Positions 34,305-43,458 of a stretch of 64,000 bases of DNA are shown here, piece after piece; within the stretch, counting starts at the first letter, position 1, and each line of letters starts with the position of its first letter. The translations under genes were made by a program, and so were the position numbers. Below the pieces are notes generated by a model. It saw only the letters and a program-made list of their open reading frames with translations, had not been told where the DNA came from and did no database searches. The DNA comes from an uncultured Rivibacter sp. (GTDB taxonomy: Bacteria > Pseudomonadota > Gammaproteobacteria > Burkholderiales > Burkholderiaceae): assembly GCA_946480925.1 (NCBI GenBank), contig CAMLLU010000027.1:1-64000 (forward strand), read 5' to 3'.

Positions 34305-35306
34305 ATGACGCATCGCCTTCGTTCGGGGCTGTGCCGCACGCTCGGCTTGCTGGCGCTGGCCACGGCCACTGCCACTGCAACGGGCCTCATGGCGTGGGCC
34401 CAGGCGGGCGCCGCAGGCGCCAATGCCAACGTGCGGCTGGTGGTGGGCTATGCGGCAGGCGGCCCGGTGGACACGGCGGCGCGGCAGTTCGCGCCGGTGC
34501 TGGCGCGCGAGCTGGGCCGCAACGTGATCGTGGACAACAGGCCCGGCGCGGCCGGTGCGCTGGGCGCCGAGGCGGTGGCCAAGGCGGCGCCCGACGGCGC
34601 CACGCTCTACTTCGGCGCCAGCCCCACGCTCACCATCAGCCCGCACGTCATGAAGCAGATGACGCTGGACCCGGCCAAGGACCTGGTGCCCGTGTCGCCG
34701 GTGCTGAGCTATGCCAACGCGCTGGTGGTCAACAAGGAGCTGCCCATCAAGTCGCTGCAGGAGCTCATCGCCTATGCGAAGGCCCACCCCGGCCAGGTGA
34801 CGTATGGCTCGGCTGGCATGGGCGCTTCGAACCACCTGAGCGGCGAGCTGTTCGCCAGGCAGGCCGGCGTGCAGCTCACGCACGTGCCCTACAAGGGCAA
34901 TGCGCCTGCAATGACGGACGTGATCGGCGGGCAGCTCACGATGATGTTCGACATCGTGAGCACTGCGCGCGGCTACGTGCAGGCCGGCCGCGTGCGCGCG
35001 CTGGCCGTCACGTCGAAGACCCGCAATACGTCGATGCCCGAGGTGCCCACGCTGCGCGAGGCGGGGCTGGCGGGCTACGAGGTGATCGGCTGGTACGGCG
35101 TGTACGGCCCGGCCCAGCTGGGCGCCGCGCAGGTGAAGCAGCTCAACGCGGCGGTGAACCGCGCGCTGGCCGACGAGGGCCTGCGCAAGCAGTGGGCCGA
35201 GCAGGGCTACGACATGTGGGCCGGCGAGCCCGCCCTGCTGGCGGCGCAGCAGCGCAGCGACTTCGACATGTGGAAGGGCGTGACGGCAGGCATGAAGTTC
35301 GACTGA
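34305..35306 (+). CDS. Bug/TctC-family periplasmic solute-binding protein
   Basis: 333 aa with AGGAG at 34291-34295. A Sec signal ends near AWAQ-A (about residue 33). Signatures are RLVVGYAAGGPVD, VDNRPGAAGALG and HVPYKGNAPA. It lies 11 bp before an acyl-CoA ligase gene and opens the LysR-linked operon, so it likely scavenges the acid that the ligase activates. Confidence 0.9.
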   Translation: MTHRLRSGLCRTLGLLALATATATATGLMAWAQAGAAGANANVRLVVGYAAGGPVDTAARQFAPVLARELGRNVIVDNRPGAAGALGAEAVAKAAPDGATLYFGASPTLTISPHVMKQMTLDPAKDLVPVSPVLSYANALVVNKELPIKSLQELIAYAKAHPGQVTYGSAGMGASNHLSGELFARQAGVQLTHVPYKGNAPAMTDVIGGQLTMMFDIVSTARGYVQAGRVRALAVTSKTRNTSMPEVPTLREAGLAGYEVIGWYGVYGPAQLGAAQVKQLNAAVNRALADEGLRKQWAEQGYDMWAGEPALLAAQQRSDFDMWKGVTAGMKFD

Positions 35307-35317
35307 ACGACGGCACG

Positions 35318-36817
35318 ATGAAGCGCATCCACGAAGCCTTCGACACCTGGCTCGCGCGCGACCCGGCGCGACCGTTTCTGCACCTGCCCGAGCGCGACGT
35401 CGATTTCGCGACGCTGGGCGCGCTGGTGCACACGCTCGAAGCCGAGCTGCGCGTCGACGGCGTGCGCGCGGGCGACCGCGTGCTCATCGTGGCCGAGAAC
35501 TGCCCCGAGCACGTGGCGCTGATATTGGCCTGCAGCCGCGTGGGCGCCTGGTCTTGCGGCGTGAATGCGCGCATGGCGCCCGGCGAGGTGGCGGCCTTTG
35601 CCGAGAAGGCCGATGCACGCTGCCTCTACTTCACCAGCGGCGTGCCGGCCGCCGCGGCGCGGCATGCGCTGCGCCATGCCGCCACCGATGCGGCGGTGCG
35701 CGGCCTTTCGCGCAGCGCCGTGCGCACCGAGGCCATGGCCGAAACGGGCGCACTGGCCAAGCGGGTGGCGGCCATCATCTTCACCTCGGGCACCACGGGC
35801 ACGCCCAAGGGCGTGATGGTCACGCACGAAGGGCTGCTGCACTTCGCCCGGGTGTCGGCCCAGTCGCGCCGGCTCGGGCCGCAAGACCGCTCGTATGCCT
35901 ACCTGCCGATGACGCACATCTTCGGGCTGGGCACGGTGCTCATGGCTTCTCTGCATGCGGGCGCCAGCCTGGTGATGCGCAGCCAGTTCGATGCGGCCGA
36001 CGTGCTGCATGCGCTGGCCCACCACCAGGTGTCGCAGCTGCAGGGGCCACCCACGCTGTTTTCTCGGCTCCTGGCCTGCATGGACGAGCACCGCATCGCC
36101 CACCCCGAAGCACCTGCGCTGCGCTACGTGTACACCGGCGCCGGCCCGCTGGACATGCCGCTCAAGCGCGCGGTAGAGGCCCGCTTCGGGCAGCCGCTGC
36201 ACCACGGCTACGGGTTATCTGAATACGCGGGCTCGGTGCACGTCACACCACTGGGCCAGCACCGCGACGACACCTCGGCGGGCACGCGGGTGGAAGGCGC
36301 GGAGCTGCGCATCGTGGGGCCGAGCGGGCAAGAGCTGCCGGCCGGCGAGCGCGGCGAGATCTGGCTGCGCGGGCGCGGGCTCATGGCCGGCTACTTCCGT
36401 GACGAGGCGACCACCGCCGCGGTCATGAAGCCGGACGGCTGGTACGCGAGCGGCGACCTCGGCTACCTCGATGCGCAGGGCGCGCTCTTCGTGGTGGGGC
36501 GGCTGAAGGAAATGATCATTCGCTCGGGCTTCAACGTGTACCCCGCTGAAGTGGAAGCGGCACTGCACGCGTTCGGCGCCATACAGGCCGCGGCCGTGGT
36601 GGGCCGGCCCGAACGCGACGGCAACGAGGAGGTGGTGGCCTTCGTGGTGCTCAAGCCCGGCTGCACGCTCGACCATGCTGCGCTCGGTGCCCACCTGCGC
36701 GAGCACCTCGCGCCCTACAAGCGGCCTGCGCGGGTGGAAGTGGTGCAGGCGTTTCCGATGACGCACAGCGGCAAGGTGCTCAAGCACGAGCTGCTGGCCG
36801 GGCTGGCGCCGCGGTGA
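35318..36817 (+). CDS. Acyl-CoA synthetase (AMP-forming)
   Basis: 499 aa. Motifs are FTSGTTGTPKG, GYGLSEYAG, YASGDLGYLD and the C-terminal HSGKVLKHE with the catalytic Lys. It converts a free acid to its CoA ester. It is coupled to the Bug gene upstream, and the next genes are DUF35, a thiolase-fold protein, MmgE/PrpD and an acyl-CoA dehydrogenase. Its sequence is distant from the ligases at 20144 and 23351, suggesting a different substrate. Confidence 0.9.
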   Translation: MKRIHEAFDTWLARDPARPFLHLPERDVDFATLGALVHTLEAELRVDGVRAGDRVLIVAENCPEHVALILACSRVGAWSCGVNARMAPGEVAAFAEKADARCLYFTSGVPAAAARHALRHAATDAAVRGLSRSAVRTEAMAETGALAKRVAAIIFTSGTTGTPKGVMVTHEGLLHFARVSAQSRRLGPQDRSYAYLPMTHIFGLGTVLMASLHAGASLVMRSQFDAADVLHALAHHQVSQLQGPPTLFSRLLACMDEHRIAHPEAPALRYVYTGAGPLDMPLKRAVEARFGQPLHHGYGLSEYAGSVHVTPLGQHRDDTSAGTRVEGAELRIVGPSGQELPAGERGEIWLRGRGLMAGYFRDEATTAAVMKPDGWYASGDLGYLDAQGALFVVGRLKEMIIRSGFNVYPAEVEAALHAFGAIQAAAVVGRPERDGNEEVVAFVVLKPGCTLDHAALGAHLREHLAPYKRPARVEVVQAFPMTHSGKVLKHELLAGLAPR

Positions 36818-36838
36818 AGGCGCCACCGTGAAAGAGCG

Positions 36839-36865
36839 AACACCCCCTTTCGCATTCGCAAATTG
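36839..36865 (+). promoter_or_regulatory. Partial match to the shared element, copy C
   Basis: AACACCCCCTT at 36839-36849 is identical to the start of copy B, then diverges but keeps CGCAAAT. It lies 34 bp before the DUF35 gene. This is weaker than copies A and B. Confidence 0.3.
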
Positions 36866-36898
36866 CGCGCTCGCCGCCATGCCACGATGCTGCAAGCC

Positions 36899-37321
36899 AT
36901 GAACCCTCCCACTCCACTGCCCCGAGACCTGGACCCGCAAGGCGGCGTGCTCGCGCGCCACCAGGCTGCCTTGAACGAAGGCCGCTTTCTCATCCAGCGC
37001 TGCAATGGCTGCGGCCAGGCGGTGTACTTCCCTCGCGAGCTGTGCCCGCACTGCGGCCACGGCGAGCTCGCCTTCGCTGAGCCCAAGGGCACCGGCACCG
37101 TGTATGCGGTGACCACGGTGCGCCGCAAGGCCGAGGCCGGTGGCGACTACAACGTGTCACTGATCGAGCTGGACGAAGGCGTGCGGCTCATGAGCCGCGT
37201 GGAGAACATGCCCAGCAGCGACGTGCGCGTCGGCCTGCGGGTGGTCGCGCGCGTGGCGCAGCAAGGCGGCCAGGGCGTGGTGGTGTTCGATGCGCCCACG
37301 GCGCTGGGAGTGCACACATGA
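36899..37321 (+). CDS. DUF35 / OB-fold protein with zinc ribbon
   Basis: 140 aa. The zinc ribbon is CNGCGQAVYFPRELCPHCG (four Cys), followed by the OB-fold of DUF35 (about 70-135). DUF35 proteins bind thiolase-fold partners; in sterol side-chain degradation the DUF35 domain of ChsH2 is required by the aldolase Ltp2. The stop overlaps the start of the thiolase-fold gene (ATGA), so the two very likely act as a complex. An ATG at 36887 is also possible. Confidence 0.85.
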   Translation: MNPPTPLPRDLDPQGGVLARHQAALNEGRFLIQRCNGCGQAVYFPRELCPHCGHGELAFAEPKGTGTVYAVTTVRRKAEAGGDYNVSLIELDEGVRLMSRVENMPSSDVRVGLRVVARVAQQGGQGVVVFDAPTALGVHT

Positions 37322-38493
37322 CCGGGTTGCAGTCTTTGCGCGGCAGCGCCGCCATCGTGGGCGCAGCCACTTTCGGCTGCGGCGAAGCGCCGGGCTACAC
37401 CGACATGGAGCTGCTGGCCCACGCCGCGCGCCGGGCCGTGGCCGATGCTGGGCTGAAGATGAGCGACGTCGACGGCCTGTGCACCGCGAGTGCCGGTGCC
37501 ACCATGTGGGCCATGCCCGTGATCGAGTACCTGGGCCTGCGGCCGAGCTACATCGACAGCACGATGATCGGTGGCTCCAGCTTCATCGCCCACCTGCTGC
37601 CGGCCATGCAGGCGCTGCAGTCGGGCCAGTGCCATGCGGTGCTGGTGTGCTACGGCAGTGCGCAGCGCACGGCCACCTTCGGGCGGCGCGAGGTGGTGGC
37701 GAGCCGCCGCTTCCTCGACCCGCAGCCTTACGAGTACCCCTACGAACCGATGATGCCGCTGTCGGCCTATGCGCTTGCGGCTTCGCGGCACATGCACGAG
37801 TTCGGCACCACGCGGCGGCAGCTGGCCGAGGTGGCGGTGACCGCACGGGCCTGGGCGCAGCGCAACCCAGAGGCATTCATGCGCGAGCCGTTGAGCATCG
37901 ACGACGTGCTGGGCGCGCGCATGGTGAGCGACCCGCTGACCGTGCGCGACAGCTGCCTGGTGACCGACGGCGCCGGCGCCTGCGTGCTGGTGCACGTCGA
38001 GCGCGCGCGCGACCTGCCGAAGACGCCGGTGTACGTGCTGGGCAACGGCACCGCGGTGTGGAACCGGCAGATCTCTTCGATGCACGACCTCACGGTGACG
38101 GCCGCGCGCGACTCGGGCCGCGCCGCGTTTGCGATGGCGGGCCTCGGCCCGAAGGACATCGACGTGGTGCAGCTGTATGACGCGTTCACCATCAACGTGC
38201 TGCTGCTCCTGGAAGACCTGGGCTTTTGCGCCAAGGGCGAAGGCGGCGCGTTCGTGGAGGGCGGCGCCATCGGCCCCGGTGGGCGGCTGCCGGTCAATAC
38301 CAACGGCGGCGGGCTGTCGTGCGTGCACCCGGGCATGTACGGCATCTTTGCGCTGATCGAAGCCGTGCGGCAGCTGCGCGGCGAAGCCGGCGAGCGCCAG
38401 GTGCCGGGCGTGAAGACGGCGCTGGCGCACGGCAATGGCGGCACGCTCTCGAGCCAGTCGACCGCGGTGCTGGGCCTGGCCGAAACGCTGTGA
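37318..38493 (+). CDS. Thiolase-fold protein without nucleophilic Cys (Ltp2-like aldolase)
   Basis: 391 aa. Compared with the active thiolase at 16727 (NNNCSSGSS), this protein reads DSTMIGGSS at the same place, with Met where the nucleophilic Cys should be. The C-terminal loop is NGGGLSCVHPGMYG instead of GGLLSKGHPLGATG. This pattern, plus the overlapping DUF35 gene, is that of Ltp2/SAL-type retro-aldolases, which cleave hydroxyacyl-CoAs, not ketoacyl-CoAs. A structural or regulatory role is the alternative. Confidence 0.75.
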   Translation: MTGLQSLRGSAAIVGAATFGCGEAPGYTDMELLAHAARRAVADAGLKMSDVDGLCTASAGATMWAMPVIEYLGLRPSYIDSTMIGGSSFIAHLLPAMQALQSGQCHAVLVCYGSAQRTATFGRREVVASRRFLDPQPYEYPYEPMMPLSAYALAASRHMHEFGTTRRQLAEVAVTARAWAQRNPEAFMREPLSIDDVLGARMVSDPLTVRDSCLVTDGAGACVLVHVERARDLPKTPVYVLGNGTAVWNRQISSMHDLTVTAARDSGRAAFAMAGLGPKDIDVVQLYDAFTINVLLLLEDLGFCAKGEGGAFVEGGAIGPGGRLPVNTNGGGLSCVHPGMYGIFALIEAVRQLRGEAGERQVPGVKTALAHGNGGTLSSQSTAVLGLAETL

Positions 38494-38504
38494 GGCACGA
38501 AGCC

Positions 38505-39878
38505 ATGAGCACGAGCGTCGACGACAAACACCCGAGCAAGACCTTGGCCGCGTTCGCCGCCGGCCTGCGCTTCGAAGACATTCCGCCCGCGGTGCTGCGC
38601 CGCGCGGAAGAGCTGTTTCTCGACTGGCTGGGCTCGGTGTTGGCCGGCAAGGGCGCGCGGCCGGTGGAAAGCATTGCCGCGTTCGCGCGCGCCATGGGGC
38701 CGGCCGACGGGCCGAGCGAGGTGCTGATCTCGCGCACGCGCACCAGCCCGCTGTTCGCGGCGATGGTGAACGCCGCCGCCTCGCACTTCGCCGAGCAGGA
38801 CGACGTGCACAACGGCTCGGTGTTCCACCCCGCGGCGGTGGTGTTCGCCCCGGTGCTGGCCATGGCGCAGGCCACGGGCACTTCGGGCCGCGAGCTGCTG
38901 GCTGCCGCCGTGGCGGGCTACGAGGTGGGCATCCGCGTGGGCGAGTTCCTCGGGCGCTCGCACTACAAGGTGTTCCACACCACGGCCACGGCCGGCACGG
39001 TGGCCGCAGCGGCCGCGGTGGGCCGGCTGCTGAAGCTCGATGCGACGCAGATGCTGCACGCCTTCGGCTCGGCCGGCACGCAGGCCGCAGGGCTGTGGGA
39101 GTTCTTGCGCGACGCGGCGGACTCCAAGCAGCTGCACACGGCCAAGGCCGCGGCTGACGGGCTCATGTCAGCCTGGCTGGCGCGCGACGGGTTCACCGGT
39201 GCGCAACGCATCCTCGAAGGGCCGCAGGGCATGGCCGCCGGCATGTCGCGTGGCGACGCAGACGCGACCCGGCTGACCGACCGGCTGGGGCAGCGCTGGG
39301 CCCTGGCCGAGACTTCGTTCAAGTACCACGCCTCGTGCCGCCACACCCACCCGGCCGCCGACGCATTGCAGCAGGTGATGCGCACGCATGGCCTGCGCGC
39401 CGAAGACCTGGAGCGCGTGACGGCCCTGGTGCACCAGGGCGCCATCGACGTGCTGGGGCCGGTGGTGGAACCGCAAACCGTGCACCAGAGCAAGTTCTCG
39501 ATGGGCACGGTGCTGGGCTTGATCGCGGTGTTCGACCGCGCGGGGCTGACCGAATTCGACACGCACTGGCGCAATGCGCGCGTGGTGGCGCTGCGCCGCA
39601 AGGTGCACATGGAGCTCGACGCCGAGGTGGACGGTGCCTACCCGCAGCGCTGGATCGGCAAGGTGGCCGTGTTCACCACCGACGGCCGCACCTTGCATGG
39701 CCGCGTGGACGAGCCCAAGGGCGACCCGGGCAACACGCTGAGCCGCGGTGAGATCGAGGCCAAGGCGATGCAGCTTGCGGCCTATGCGGGCGGCGCCACC
39801 GGTGACGAGATGCAGACGCTGACCGCGCGCGTGTGGCAGCTGGCCGAGTGGCCGCGCGTTGAGCGGCTGCTGCCGTGA
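38505..39878 (+). CDS. MmgE/PrpD-family protein
   Basis: 457 aa. Family features include AAASHFAEQDDVHNGSVFHPAA, TTATAGTVAAAAAVGRLL and YHASCRHTHPAADAL. Known members are 2-methylcitrate dehydratase, cis-aconitate decarboxylase and iminodisuccinate epimerase-like enzymes, so it probably acts on a polycarboxylate or a hydroxy acid. It follows the aldolase-like gene by 11 bp. No citrate-synthase gene occurs nearby, so a role in the methylcitrate cycle is not supported. Confidence 0.85.
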   Translation: MSTSVDDKHPSKTLAAFAAGLRFEDIPPAVLRRAEELFLDWLGSVLAGKGARPVESIAAFARAMGPADGPSEVLISRTRTSPLFAAMVNAAASHFAEQDDVHNGSVFHPAAVVFAPVLAMAQATGTSGRELLAAAVAGYEVGIRVGEFLGRSHYKVFHTTATAGTVAAAAAVGRLLKLDATQMLHAFGSAGTQAAGLWEFLRDAADSKQLHTAKAAADGLMSAWLARDGFTGAQRILEGPQGMAAGMSRGDADATRLTDRLGQRWALAETSFKYHASCRHTHPAADALQQVMRTHGLRAEDLERVTALVHQGAIDVLGPVVEPQTVHQSKFSMGTVLGLIAVFDRAGLTEFDTHWRNARVVALRRKVHMELDAEVDGAYPQRWIGKVAVFTTDGRTLHGRVDEPKGDPGNTLSRGEIEAKAMQLAAYAGGATGDEMQTLTARVWQLAEWPRVERLLP

Positions 39879-39926
39879 GCCACCGCCGGGCCGCGACGAC
39901 CCCATGAATCCGAGGAGACCCATTCG

Positions 39927-41081
39927 ATGATCCGCGACTCCGAAACCCTCGAGGCTTTCCTTGCCAGCGTGCGCCGCTTCGTGAGGGAAAGGCTGGTGCC
40001 CGCCGAGCACACGGTGGCCGAGACCGACGAGATTCCGGAAGACATCGTGGCCGACATGAAGGCCATGGGCCTGTTCGGCCTCACCATCCCCGAGTCGTAC
40101 GGCGGCCTGGGCCTCACGATGGAGGAGGAGTCGCTGGTGATGTTCGAGATGGGCCGCACGTCGCCTGCGTTCCGCTCGCTCTTCGGCACCACGGTGGGCA
40201 TCGGCTCGCAGGGCATCTTGATCGACGGCACGCCGGCGCAGAAGGACAAGTACCTGCCCGCGCTGGCCAGCGGCGAGCTGATCGCCTCGTTTGCGCTCAC
40301 CGAGCCCGAGGCCGGCTCCGACGCCGCCTCGCTGCGCACCAGCGCACGCCGCGAGGGCGAGCACTACGTCATCAACGGCACGAAGCGCTTCATCACCAAT
40401 GCGCCGCATGCGGGCCTGTTCACGCTGATGGCGCGCACCGACGCCCACAATAAGAGCGCCGGCGGCGTGTCGGCCTTCATCGTGGAGCGCGATACGCCGG
40501 GCATCACCATCGGCAAGCCCGACCGCAAGATGGGCCAGCGCGGCGCGCACACGGCCGACGTGATCTTCGAGAACTGCCGCGTGCCGGCGGCCAACCTCAT
40601 CGGCGGCAAGGAGGGCATGGGCTTCAAGACGGCGATGAAGGTGCTGGAAAAGGGCCGCATCCACATCGCCGCCATCTGCGTGGGCGTGGCCGAACGCATG
40701 CTCGAAGACGCGCTGGCCTACGCGATGGAGCGCAAGCAGTTCGGCCAGCCGATCGCCGAGTTCCAGCTTGTGCAGGCCATGCTGGCCGACAGCAAGATGG
40801 AGTGCTACGCCGCGCGCTGCATGGTGATCGACGCGGCCCGCCGCCGCGACGTGGGCGAGAACGTCTCCACCGAGGCCTCGTGCTGCAAGCTGTTCGCCTC
40901 TGAGATGTGCGGCCGTGTGGCCGACCGTGCAGTGCAGATCTTCGGCGGTGCGGGCTACGTGGCAGACCATGGCATCGAGCGCTTCTATCGCGACGTGCGG
41001 CTGTTCCGCATCTACGAAGGCACGAGCCAGATCCAGCAGCTGGTGATCGCACGCAACATGATTCGCCAGGCAGCGCAATAG
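39927..41081 (+). CDS. Acyl-CoA dehydrogenase
   Basis: 384 aa with GAGGAG at 39911-39916. The middle domain has ALTEPEAGSDAA and NGTKRFITNA. The C-terminal FRIYEGTSQIQ carries the Glu typical of the catalytic base in short- and medium-chain enzymes. It oxidises an acyl-CoA to the enoyl-CoA. It is the last gene of the LysR-linked set. Confidence 0.92.
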   Translation: MIRDSETLEAFLASVRRFVRERLVPAEHTVAETDEIPEDIVADMKAMGLFGLTIPESYGGLGLTMEEESLVMFEMGRTSPAFRSLFGTTVGIGSQGILIDGTPAQKDKYLPALASGELIASFALTEPEAGSDAASLRTSARREGEHYVINGTKRFITNAPHAGLFTLMARTDAHNKSAGGVSAFIVERDTPGITIGKPDRKMGQRGAHTADVIFENCRVPAANLIGGKEGMGFKTAMKVLEKGRIHIAAICVGVAERMLEDALAYAMERKQFGQPIAEFQLVQAMLADSKMECYAARCMVIDAARRRDVGENVSTEASCCKLFASEMCGRVADRAVQIFGGAGYVADHGIERFYRDVRLFRIYEGTSQIQQLVIARNMIRQAAQ

Positions 41082-41296
41082 CTCGGCAACAGTACGCTAT
41101 CGCTATTGCGCTATTCCCAATAGGCAAGAGGCCAGGCGGGGCCGGGAGGTGTCGCCTAGAATCCCGGCTCCCCGGACTGCTGGTTTTTGTGGCACTTTTG
41201 CCCATGTGGCGCCAGCATCCCGGCCCCGGCTTTTGACGCGGGGCCGCTTTTCTTCCATCCTCGACATTCGTCTTCAACAGCCGCTGGATCTACACC

Positions 41297-41674
41297 ATGT
41301 TTCGCTGTGTCCTGACGGCCGCCCTCATTGCGGCCACCCCTTTCGTTGCGCAAGCCCAGGTGCAGCGCAACTTCCCGCAGAACGCGCTGCGCGGCGAGAT
41401 CGTCGTCACCAACCCGCCCGAGATCACGCTCAACGGCAAGGCCAGCCGCCTGGCGCCCGGCTCACGCATCAAGGGGCAGAACAACCTGCTCGTGATGTCC
41501 GGCGCGGCCGTGGGCCAGAAGCTCGTCGTCAACTACACGCTCGACCAGTACGGCCTCGTGTCCGACGTGTGGATCCTGCGCAAGGATGAGATCGCCAGGA
41601 CCTGGCCGAAGACTGCGGAAGAAGCTGCGAAATGGAGCTTCGACCCGGTGGCGCAAACCTGGACCAAGCCCTGA
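41297..41674 (+). CDS. Conserved exported protein upstream of miaB
   Basis: 125 aa with a signal peptide ([17 protein letters not shown]). The mature region includes [20 protein letters not shown], probably a small beta-rich periplasmic domain. It ends 10 bp before miaB and seems co-transcribed. I do not know its function. Confidence 0.75.
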   Translation: MFRCVLTAALIAATPFVAQAQVQRNFPQNALRGEIVVTNPPEITLNGKASRLAPGSRIKGQNNLLVMSGAAVGQKLVVNYTLDQYGLVSDVWILRKDEIARTWPKTAEEAAKWSFDPVAQTWTKP

Positions 41675-41684
41675 GGAGGCAGCC

Positions 41685-43058
41685 ATGAGCAGTACTGCCG
41701 AGACCAAGAAGAAGGTCTGGATCAAGACCTTCGGCTGCCAGATGAACGAGTACGACTCGGACAAGATGGCCGACGTGCTGAAGGCCGCCCAGGGCTACGA
41801 ACCGACCAGCAACGTCGAGGAAGCCGACCTCATCCTCTTCAACACCTGCTCGGTGCGCGAGAAGGCGCAGGAGAAGGTGTTCTCCGACCTCGGGCGCATC
41901 AAGCACCTCAAGGGCAAGGGCGTGAAGATCGGCGTGGGCGGCTGCGTGGCCAGCCAGGAAGGCGCGGCCATCATCGAGCGTGCGCCCTACGTGGACGTGG
42001 TGTTCGGCCCGCAGACGCTGCACCGCCTGCCCGAGATGCTGGCAAAGCGCGAGGCGATGAACCGCCCGCAGGTGGACATCAGCTTCCCCGAGATCGAGAA
42101 GTTCGACCACCTGCCGCCGGCCCGCGTGGAAGGCGCGAGCGCCTTCGTCTCCATCATGGAAGGCTGCTCGAAGTACTGCAGCTACTGCGTGGTGCCGTAC
42201 ACCCGCGGCGAAGAGGTGTCGCGCCCCTTCGAGGACGTGCTCACCGAAGTGGCGGGCCTGGCGGACCAGGGCGTGAAGGAAGTGACGCTGCTGGGCCAGA
42301 ACGTCAATGCGTATCGCGGCAAGATGGGCGGCACCGACGAGATCGCCGACTTCGCGCTGCTGATCGAGTACGTGGCCGAGATCCCGGGCATCGAGCGCAT
42401 CCGCTACACCACCTCGCACCCCAACGAGTTCACGCAGCGGCTCATCGACGTGTACGCCAAGGTGCCCAAGCTGGTGAGCCACCTGCACCTGCCGGTGCAA
42501 CACGGCTCCGACCGCATCCTCATGGCCATGAAGCGCGGCTACACCGCCATCGAATACAAGAGCACGATCCGCAAGCTGCGCGCCGTGCGGCCCGACATCA
42601 GCTTGTCGAGCGACTTCATCGTCGGCTTCCCCGGCGAGACCGAAGACGACTTCGCGAAGATGATGAAGCTGATCGAAGACGTGGGCTACGACTCGAGCTT
42701 CAGCTTCGTCTTCAGCCCGCGCCCCGGCACCCCGGCTGCTGCACTGCACGACGACACGCCGCAGGAAGTGAAGCTGAAGCGCCTGCAGCACCTGCAGGCC
42801 ACCATCGAAGCCAACGTGCGCCGCATCAGCGCCAGCCGCGTGGGCACGGTGCAACGCATCCTGGTGGAAGGCCCGTCACGCCGCCTCGGCCCCAGCGGCC
42901 AACCGGAGCTCATGGGCCGCACCGAATGCAACCGCATCGTCAACTTCGCCGGCTCATCCCGGCTGGTGGGGCAGATGATCGACGTGACGATCACCGAAGC
43001 GCTGCCGCATTCGCTGCGTGGCGAGGTGGTGACGCGGGAAGTCGAAAAAGCCGCCTGA
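41685..43058 (+). CDS. miaB: tRNA-2-methylthio-N6-dimethylallyladenosine synthase
   Basis: 457 aa. The N-terminal UPF0004 domain opens with [16 protein letters not shown], with further Cys in FNTCSVR and GGCVA. The radical-SAM motif is [16 protein letters not shown] domain ends the protein. It adds the methylthio group to i6A37 of tRNAs. GAGGAGG at 41673-41679 is an excellent ribosome site. Confidence 0.97.
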   Translation: MSSTAETKKKVWIKTFGCQMNEYDSDKMADVLKAAQGYEPTSNVEEADLILFNTCSVREKAQEKVFSDLGRIKHLKGKGVKIGVGGCVASQEGAAIIERAPYVDVVFGPQTLHRLPEMLAKREAMNRPQVDISFPEIEKFDHLPPARVEGASAFVSIMEGCSKYCSYCVVPYTRGEEVSRPFEDVLTEVAGLADQGVKEVTLLGQNVNAYRGKMGGTDEIADFALLIEYVAEIPGIERIRYTTSHPNEFTQRLIDVYAKVPKLVSHLHLPVQHGSDRILMAMKRGYTAIEYKSTIRKLRAVRPDISLSSDFIVGFPGETEDDFAKMMKLIEDVGYDSSFSFVFSPRPGTPAAALHDDTPQEVKLKRLQHLQATIEANVRRISASRVGTVQRILVEGPSRRLGPSGQPELMGRTECNRIVNFAGSSRLVGQMIDVTITEALPHSLRGEVVTREVEKAA

Positions 43059-43064
43059 GTTGGC

Positions 43065-43445
43065 TCAGGCCTGGGCGGGCGTGTAGACGCAGCGGTCGCC
43101 GCTGCTCTTGCGCTGCACGCTCACCGAATGCACTTGCGGCACGCGTTGCGCAATCTGCGTGTGGATGAACACGCAGAGGTTCTCGAGCGTCGGCGTGCCC
43201 ACGCCAGGCACTTCATCGAGGAAGTGATGGTCGAGCTGCTCGCGCACCGCCGCAATGGCTGCGCGCAGCACGCCGAGGTCTACCACCATGCCGGTGGCCG
43301 CATCGCGCTCGCCGCGCACGGTGACCTCTGCGGTGTAGGTGTGCCCATGGATGCGGCGGCTGCCCTTGGCCTCGGCCTGGCCCACGGCCGGCCGGCGCAG
43401 CGTGTGCGCGGCTTCGAAGTAGAAGGACTGGCTCAGTTCGAACAT
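43065..43445 (-). CDS. queD: 6-carboxytetrahydropterin synthase
   Basis: 126 aa from ATG 43445 (MFELSQSFYFEAAH). The zinc-binding His residues are in EAAHTL and HGHTY, and LDHHFLDE and PTLENL complete the PTPS family motifs. It makes CPH4 from dihydroneopterin triphosphate for queuosine and other deazapurines. It lies 13 bp after queE on the same strand. Confidence 0.93.
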   Translation of the reverse strand: MFELSQSFYFEAAHTLRRPAVGQAEAKGSRRIHGHTYTAEVTVRGERDAATGMVVDLGVLRAAIAAVREQLDHHFLDEVPGVGTPTLENLCVFIHTQIAQRVPQVHSVSVQRKSSGDRCVYTPAQA

Positions 43446-43458
43446 CTTTGAGAGTCCT

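Noticed and set aside
38505..39878. Methylcitrate-cycle prpD
   Set aside because: No prpB or prpC gene is near, and the operon context is an acyl-CoA pathway, so only the family name is supported.
39168..41078. Minus-strand frame of 636 codons
   Set aside because: It is the complement of the MmgE/PrpD and acyl-CoA dehydrogenase genes, His- and Ala-rich without motifs.
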